Positions 59,654 through 64,000 of a DNA stretch of 64,000 nt are shown piece by piece; the stretch's first letter is position 1, and each line of letters opens with the position of its first letter. This DNA comes from Pelistega ratti. GTDB taxonomy: Bacteria > Pseudomonadota > Gammaproteobacteria > Burkholderiales > Burkholderiaceae_B. The notes below the pieces were generated by a model. That model did no database searches, was not told the origin of the DNA, and saw only the letters and a list, made by a program, of their open reading frames with translations. The DNA lies in the NCBI RefSeq assembly GCF_009833965.1, contig NZ_CP047165.1, positions 1,364,001-1,428,000 on the forward strand, given 5' to 3'. Position numbers and translations under genes: made by a program.

Positions 59654-59685
59654 TATCCCTAATAGATACTTATCTATTAGGGATA
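59654..59685 (-). terminator. Terminator after yidC
   Basis: TATCCCTAATAGATA and TATCTATTAGGGATA form a near-perfect stem of about 14 bp with a four-base loop; on the minus strand it is followed by TTTTA. It ends the rpmH-rnpA-yidD-yidC unit. Confidence 0.8.
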
Positions 59686-59719
59686 CCTTTTAATTAAAAA
59701 ATATTTTTAAAAAAGAACT

Positions 59720-61348
59720 TTATTTATGTGTCAAAATCTGATCATTCGCCGCTTTATTTAAACTGCGTGTAATCCACCATTGTTGAATAATCGATAAAAT
59801 ATTATTGACAACCCAGTAAAGCACTAAACCTGCAGGGAACATAAACATCATCGCACCAAACACTAATGGCATAATCATCATGATACGCGCCTGCATAGGA
59901 TCAGGTGGTGTTGGGTTTAACTTCATCTGCAAGAACATTGTTGCCATCATAATTAACGGCAGAATAAAGTACGGGTCAGCTGCTGAAAGATCCGTAATCC
60001 ACCCTAACCATGGAGCACCACGCATTTCAACACTTGCTAATAGCACACGGTATAACGTTAAGAATACAGGGATTTGTAATAAAATAGGTAAGCACCCACC
60101 AAGCGGATTAATTTTCTCGGTACGGTACATTTCCATCATGGCTGCATTCAATTTTTGGCGATCATCACCATATTGCTCACGTAATGCCTGAATACGAGGC
60201 GATACATTTTTCATTTTCGCCATTGAACGGTAACTAGCCGCTGATAAGGGATAAAGTAATAGCTTGATAATAATTGTCAATACAACAATCGTCCAACCCC
60301 AGTTACCAATCCAGCTATATAACCAACTCATTAGTTTAAACATGGGTTTGGCAATAAGGGTAAGCCAACCATAATCCACGACTAAATCTAACGTAGGATC
60401 AATGGCTGCTAAGGCTTTTTGATCTTGAGGCCCTACCCATAATGTTGCTTTAGAGATTGTTGATTGACCTGGCGATAAAGTTCCTAATGCCTCAACAGTG
60501 CTAATAGCATAGACATCTTTACCTGCTTTACGCAGTTGAATAGAACGCTCTTTTCCTTGCTCTGGAATCCATGCTGTTACAAAAAAGTGTTGAATAAAAC
60601 TAATCCAACCATCAGAAGCCGTTTTAATATACTCAGCCGAATTCTTATCAATCTCTTCAAAAGTTACTTTCTGAAAACGCTCTGCATCCGAATAAACTGC
60701 CCAACCTGTATAGGTAGGAGCCATTGAAATACCTCCTGCAGGCTCATGATTATCACGGGTAATTTGCAAATAGAGTGAAGGACTTTGTGATTCGGTACTG
60801 ATATTTTTGACATCATCTTTCACATCAATACGGTAATTGCCTTTATGTAAGGTATAGGTACGTGTTAGCTCAATACCATCAGATTCGGCACGAAAGACTA
60901 CATCAAGCGTATCACCACTTAATACTTTTTCAGAAGAAACGAATGTAAAAGGCGTATCTTGTTTAGGATAGGATTTTTGTACATTCGCTGCAGCAATTAA
61001 ACCACTTTGTACCGTGTAAGTAAATTGCTCATTATCCAAAAGTACAGTCGCTTTTGTCTTATCTTCAGTATCATAATGCTTAATTAATTCTGCATGTACT
61101 AATTGCGCACCCAACGTATCAAAAGTTAGCTTAAACACATCAGTGGTAATCACTACCTTTTCTGAAGGAGCTGTCGTCGTATTTGTTGCAACCACATCCG
61201 AAACAGAAGCTGGTACATTATGCTGTACAGGTGTGGTAGTATTTGCTTGTACAGGCTGTTGAGGCGCATTGTACATTTGCCAATTACTCCAGACCATAAA
61301 GGACGAGAAAATAAAAATCATCCACAGGATGGCACGTTTAATATCCAT
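59720..61348 (-). CDS. yidC: Membrane protein insertase YidC
   Basis: YidC inserts membrane proteins and cooperates with SecYEG. The 542-residue protein has an N-terminal membrane helix, a large periplasmic domain (about 50-340), and five C-terminal helices with WGWTIVVLTIIIKLLLYPLS, ASYRSMAKMKNVSPRI and LILPLIMMATMFLQ-type segments. The hydrophilic-groove arginine lies near PLSAASYRSM. It is last in rpmH-rnpA-yidD-yidC; mnmE, often next, is absent here. Confidence 0.97.
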   Translation of the reverse strand: MDIKRAILWMIFIFSSFMVWSNWQMYNAPQQPVQANTTTPVQHNVPASVSDVVATNTTTAPSEKVVITTDVFKLTFDTLGAQLVHAELIKHYDTEDKTKATVLLDNEQFTYTVQSGLIAAANVQKSYPKQDTPFTFVSSEKVLSGDTLDVVFRAESDGIELTRTYTLHKGNYRIDVKDDVKNISTESQSPSLYLQITRDNHEPAGGISMAPTYTGWAVYSDAERFQKVTFEEIDKNSAEYIKTASDGWISFIQHFFVTAWIPEQGKERSIQLRKAGKDVYAISTVEALGTLSPGQSTISKATLWVGPQDQKALAAIDPTLDLVVDYGWLTLIAKPMFKLMSWLYSWIGNWGWTIVVLTIIIKLLLYPLSAASYRSMAKMKNVSPRIQALREQYGDDRQKLNAAMMEMYRTEKINPLGGCLPILLQIPVFLTLYRVLLASVEMRGAPWLGWITDLSAADPYFILPLIMMATMFLQMKLNPTPPDPMQARIMMIMPLVFGAMMFMFPAGLVLYWVVNNILSIIQQWWITRSLNKAANDQILTHK

Positions 61349-61418
61349 TGTAACTATTCTTATAAAATCAGTTGTAAAGCCATAAGTTTACCTTAGAAAG
61401 CTTATGCAAAACAGCACT

Positions 61419-61664
61419 TTAAGGTTTTTTTATCACATCAGGTACTGGGTCATGCCCCCCTTTACACCAAGGATTGCATCGACAAATACGATGAGCACCC
61501 AAATAAACACCTTTAAAAGGACCATGCTTTTGAATGGCTTCTATAGTGTAAGCCGAACAAGTTGGCGTAAACCGGCAGCTTCTACCTAACCAAGGGCTTA
61601 ACACATATTGATAAAATCTTATGGGGGCTATAAAAAGTTTACTCAACATATCTCTTAGCATCAT
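61419..61664 (-). CDS. yidD: Membrane protein insertion efficiency factor YidD
   Basis: YidD is a small amphipathic cytoplasmic-face protein that aids membrane insertion. The 81-residue protein has the family signature RFYQYVLSPWLGRSCRFTPT with CSAY and a C-terminal CRCNPWCKGGHDPVP. It starts with ATGA overlap on the rnpA stop, and yidC begins 70 bases downstream. Confidence 0.96.
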   Translation of the reverse strand: MMLRDMLSKLFIAPIRFYQYVLSPWLGRSCRFTPTCSAYTIEAIQKHGPFKGVYLGAHRICRCNPWCKGGHDPVPDVIKKP

Positions 61665-62023
61665 TTTTGCTCCAGCTGTTTCTCAAAAAGCGATATGATT
61701 TCAGTACGCACCATTTTCCGTAAAGCTCGCAAAGAACAAGGTTCTATATGACGATGAAGACGGACAACATAATCTTTGGGATAAAGTTGGTGTTGATGTA
61801 AACGAAAAACTTCTCTAATAACACGCTTAATTGTGCTTCTCGTTACAGAAAGTGCAGCATTCCGTTTAGCAATAATTATACCTAAACGCGCTCGCTCAAC
61901 AGAATTAGGGCAATAATGCAAAGTAAACAAAGCCCCTCGAGTTGCGCGTTTATGAGAAAAAACTTGAGCAAATTCAGAGGGGCGATGCAGACGCGCCTCT
62001 TTGGGATAGTTGGCGCTAGACAT
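61661..62023 (-). CDS. rnpA: Ribonuclease P protein component
   Basis: RnpA binds RNase P RNA and the pre-tRNA leader. The 120-residue protein has the N-terminal LHRPSEFAQVF, the central RARLGIIIAKRN beta-strand and TRSTIKRVIREVFRL. The usual RNR-type motif (xRNRIKR or RNLIKR) reads R62-S-T-I-K-R, so the normally conserved asparagine is serine. It overlaps yidD (ATGA) and follows rpmH by 41 bases. Confidence 0.93.
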   Translation of the reverse strand: MSSANYPKEARLHRPSEFAQVFSHKRATRGALFTLHYCPNSVERARLGIIIAKRNAALSVTRSTIKRVIREVFRLHQHQLYPKDYVVRLHRHIEPCSLRALRKMVRTEIISLFEKQLEQK

Positions 62024-62064
62024 GCTTTATAAACCTAAAGGAAAAACCGATAGGTTTCAAGGAC

Positions 62065-62199
62065 TTAAACAGCTAAGCGTTTACGACCTTTTGCACGACG
62101 TGCGTTAATAACAGCACGACCACCACGAGTTTTCATACGAACACGGAAACCGTGAGTGCGTTTACGACGAGTAACTGAAGGTTGGAAAGTACGTTTCAT
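62065..62199 (-). CDS. rpmH: 50S ribosomal protein L34
   Basis: This 44-residue protein was found by translating the minus strand. It begins [20 protein letters not shown] and continues [20 protein letters not shown] with RLAV at the end, the canonical L34 sequence. It is the first gene of the rpmH-rnpA-yidD-yidC unit and faces dnaA across the probable replication origin. Confidence 0.98.
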   Translation of the reverse strand: MKRTFQPSVTRRKRTHGFRVRMKTRGGRAVINARRAKGRKRLAV

Positions 62200-62572
62200 G
62201 ATAATCCCAAAAAAGCTAATTTTGTTAATTTTAAAATAAGTACCTAGGGTTAAAAGTACTTAACGAAATAAGAGTATGAGAAATAGATTTTCTAATGAAC
62301 TATTTCAATGAGCCATATTTATGTAAATTATACCTAATTTAATAACAGCTTAATATCTGACTAAATACTGTATCTTCTGAAAGGTTATTACATGATTCAT
62401 TAGGACTCTCTTGGTTGTAAATACATTTTGTAAAACAACCAAAACACCAAATTTTATTTTGGCAAGCCATACATTTCACCAAAAATTTTCAATTTAGTCA
62501 ATAGGTGTTTGATTTTATGCTAAAAATTTCTTCAAAAGTGTCTTTTTTAGGATCGAAACACCAAAAAAAGAC

Positions 62573-62581
62573 TGTGCATAA
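62573..62581 (-). promoter_or_regulatory. DnaA box
   Basis: The minus strand reads TTATGCACA, matching the DnaA-box consensus TTATNCACA. A second, weaker copy (TTTTCCACA) lies 30 bases further right in the same orientation. Confidence 0.55.
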
Positions 62582-62677
62582 CTTTGAATAAGTAATAAAT
62601 GCTGTGGAAAAACCGCACAAAAAACACCTGAATATTAAACATAAAAAACCAAAAATAGGTTAAAATAGACGATTAAA

Positions 62678-62683
62678 TATACT
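62678..62683 (+). promoter_or_regulatory. Possible -10 element for dnaA
   Basis: TATACT, 87 bases before the dnaA ATG, is the best -10 hexamer candidate; TAGGTT about 16 bases upstream would be a poor -35. Tentative. Confidence 0.3.
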
Positions 62684-62769
62684 TTCCCTGAAAACTATGG
62701 GCAAGCGTTAATTTGATAATTTTTTTACACCTCCTTAGCGCTTTCTACATAGTAGGAAAATCACAGAAA

Positions 62770-64000
62770 ATGATTGAATTTTGGCAACAATGTACTAATC
62801 ACCTCTCAAAAGGTTTACCCCCCACACAAATTAAACAGTGGATATTACCTTTGGTACCATTAGGGTTTAATGAAGAGGAAACAGAATTTCATATTTCAGC
62901 ACCAAGCCGTCTTAAACAGAAATGGGCTCAGCAGTATTACGCTCCTGTCATACAGCAGTTTATTAAAGATAATTTTAATCATGATGCTAGAGTCGTTGTG
63001 TTAATTAATGCACCCGAAGCAGCAGATATCGCAAAAACCATTACCGATAGCAAAGAGGCATCTGAGGAAAACACAATATCTACTGTCGCCACAGAGCAAG
63101 TATCTTCCAGTCAAACGCCAAAAACGACTCTAGATGTTGTAGAAACGTCAATAGCACCTGTTGAGCAAGTATATACTACTAAAGACTCTTCCCTCATTGC
63201 TCAGCCTAATCATATTGAGCTTATCGAAGGAATTGAGGTTGAAATTGATGAAAGTGGTATAGAAGAACCTATTGAACAAAATTTTTCTCAGCAAATAAGC
63301 ACCCATTCCCCAAAACAGCATTCGGGTAAGGGTAAGCATCAACCTGATACCAAAGTAGATTTTATCTACAAAGGTATCTTAGATGTTCCTGCTTCACTTA
63401 AAAGCGTGTATGATGCGACTCGACTGAATCCTAACCATACCTTTGCTAATTTAGTCGTAGGGCATTCTAATGAGTTAGCACACGCTACAGCAGCTAACGT
63501 TGTAACGCATATTGGTCAAATGGGCTATAATCCTCTATTCCTCTATGGTAGTACAGGTTTAGGTAAAACGCACTTAATGCACGCCATTGGCAATGAAATT
63601 TTTCAGAAAAAAGAATTACGAAAAATACGCTACATCCACGCCAATGATTATTACCTTGATGTCGTTAGGTCTGTCAAAGGGGGTGGGCTGTTTGAATATA
63701 ATACGCAGATTATGCAAGAATACCAAAATCTTGACTTACTGCTTATTGATGATATTCAGTTCTTTCAAAATAAAAAATCCACACAAGAACAATTTTTCCA
63801 TCTGTTTGATCTAATGGTTAGCAAAAACAAACAGGTGGTCATTAGTTCAGATACCTATCCCAAAGAATTGGCAGATATTGATGCACGCTTAATTTCACGC
63901 TTTAGCTCGGGTTTAACCATTCAGATTGAACCCCCTGAGCTAGAGATGCGTGTGGCTATTTTGATGCGAAAAGCAGAAAACCATCCTATTATTCGCCTAA
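62770..64000 (+). CDS. dnaA: Chromosomal replication initiator DnaA, 5' part, runs off the window
   Basis: The plus frame is open for 410 codons from the ATG to the window end. Domain I is residues about 1-85 (EFWQQCTNHLSKGLPPTQIK). The AAA+ domain has Walker A YGSTGLGKTH with the P-loop at 260-267, Walker B LLLIDDIQFF (Asp327, Asp328), and sensor I region SRFSSGLTIQIEPPE. In E. coli Walker A lies near residue 172, so domain II (about 90-215 here) is some 85 residues longer and Glu/Thr-rich. Domain IV (DNA binding) is outside the window. Confidence 0.97.
   Translation, partial: MIEFWQQCTNHLSKGLPPTQIKQWILPLVPLGFNEEETEFHISAPSRLKQKWAQQYYAPVIQQFIKDNFNHDARVVVLINAPEAADIAKTITDSKEASEENTISTVATEQVSSSQTPKTTLDVVETSIAPVEQVYTTKDSSLIAQPNHIELIEGIEVEIDESGIEEPIEQNFSQQISTHSPKQHSGKGKHQPDTKVDFIYKGILDVPASLKSVYDATRLNPNHTFANLVVGHSNELAHATAANVVTHIGQMGYNPLFLYGSTGLGKTHLMHAIGNEIFQKKELRKIRYIHANDYYLDVVRSVKGGGLFEYNTQIMQEYQNLDLLLIDDIQFFQNKKSTQEQFFHLFDLMVSKNKQVVISSDTYPKELADIDARLISRFSSGLTIQIEPPELEMRVAILMRKAENHPIIRL

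Larger units (their letters stand above)
62200..62769. other. Probable replication origin region (oriC) between rpmH and dnaA
   Basis: This 570-base AT-rich segment between rpmH and dnaA is where oriC lies in many relatives. It contains a DnaA box (TTATGCACA on the minus strand at 62573-62581), a one-mismatch box (TTTTCCACA at 62603-62611, minus strand), and four copies of the heptamer AAACACC in either orientation (62442, 62504, 62556, 62622). A hairpin TTGGTTGT/ACAACCAA lies at 62411-62442. The rpmH and dnaA promoters are also here. Function as origin is inferred. Confidence 0.6.

Overview
The window is a 64 kb piece of an AT-rich bacterial chromosome that ends just inside dnaA. Gene content and order point to a low-GC member of the Burkholderiales, most like the Alcaligenaceae (the Pelistega/Basilea/Taylorella type of genome). 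The supporting blocks are accB-accC-prmA-DUF3426-PfkB kinase; rubredoxin/algH-ruvX-pyrR-pyrB-pyrC'-plsC; rplU-rpmA-obgE-proB; metX-metW-ampG; hemA-prfA-prmC-grxD-ubiX; and rpmH-rnpA-yidD-yidC facing dnaA. The genus assignment is inference; no rRNA gene is present to settle it.

Layout. 0-2 kb: the 5' part of a lysophospholipid transporter/acyltransferase fusion with a MerR regulator. 2-9 kb: YggT, a PfkB kinase, an accBC/prmA block, aroQ and a TlpA-type thioredoxin. 9-19 kb (mostly + strand): mpl, a YqiA-like esterase, an RNB ribonuclease, aroE, lptG-apaH, a TSUP permease and ydfG, with an OsmC protein on the other strand. 19-24 kb: plsC, the pyr cluster, ruvX, algH and rubredoxin on the minus strand. 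24-34 kb: thiE-hemL, argJ, proB-obgE-rpmA-rplU, an LTA-synthase-family phosphotransferase and ilvD. 35-42 kb: an EI24/CysZ-like membrane protein, an unrecognised exported protein, ampG-metW-metX and gshA. 42-49 kb: cytochrome c5, tRNA-Arg(CCG), a three-gene lipoprotein operon (CsgG-like, DUF4810, DUF799), a sugar-efflux MFS protein, trhP and psd. 49-55 kb: an FAH-family hydrolase, ubiX, grxD, prmC, prfA and hemA. 55-57 kb: tRNA-Phe followed by a small accessory patch with an AbiEii-type nucleotidyltransferase, its partner and a 35-codon ORF. 57-64 kb: ClC channel, Bcr/CflA transporter, yidC-yidD-rnpA-rpmH, the probable replication origin and dnaA (cut by the window end).

Most genes are housekeeping. 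Mpl and AmpG together indicate peptidoglycan recycling. AccBC, PlsC, Psd and the Aas-like fusion handle fatty acids and phospholipids. LptG and the CsgG/DUF4810/DUF799 lipoproteins act in the envelope. HemL and HemA feed haem, and PyrB/PyrC'/PyrR feed pyrimidines. Almost every transcription unit ends in a clear hairpin, often shared by convergent genes.

No large novel system is evident. The points most worth a second look are the tRNA-Phe-linked AbiEii pair with its micro-ORF and a perfect palindrome, an A-A mismatch in the tRNA-Phe acceptor stem, the lipoprotein trio, a dihydroorotase homologue lacking its metal ligands, repeated AAACACC heptamers beside dnaA, a DnaA with an enlarged linker, and the apaH-TSUP gap that holds a 13-bp inverted repeat before a micro-ORF. 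Two partial genes at the window edges and four small ORFs (rubredoxin, rpmH and two micro-ORFs) were found by translating the sequence directly.
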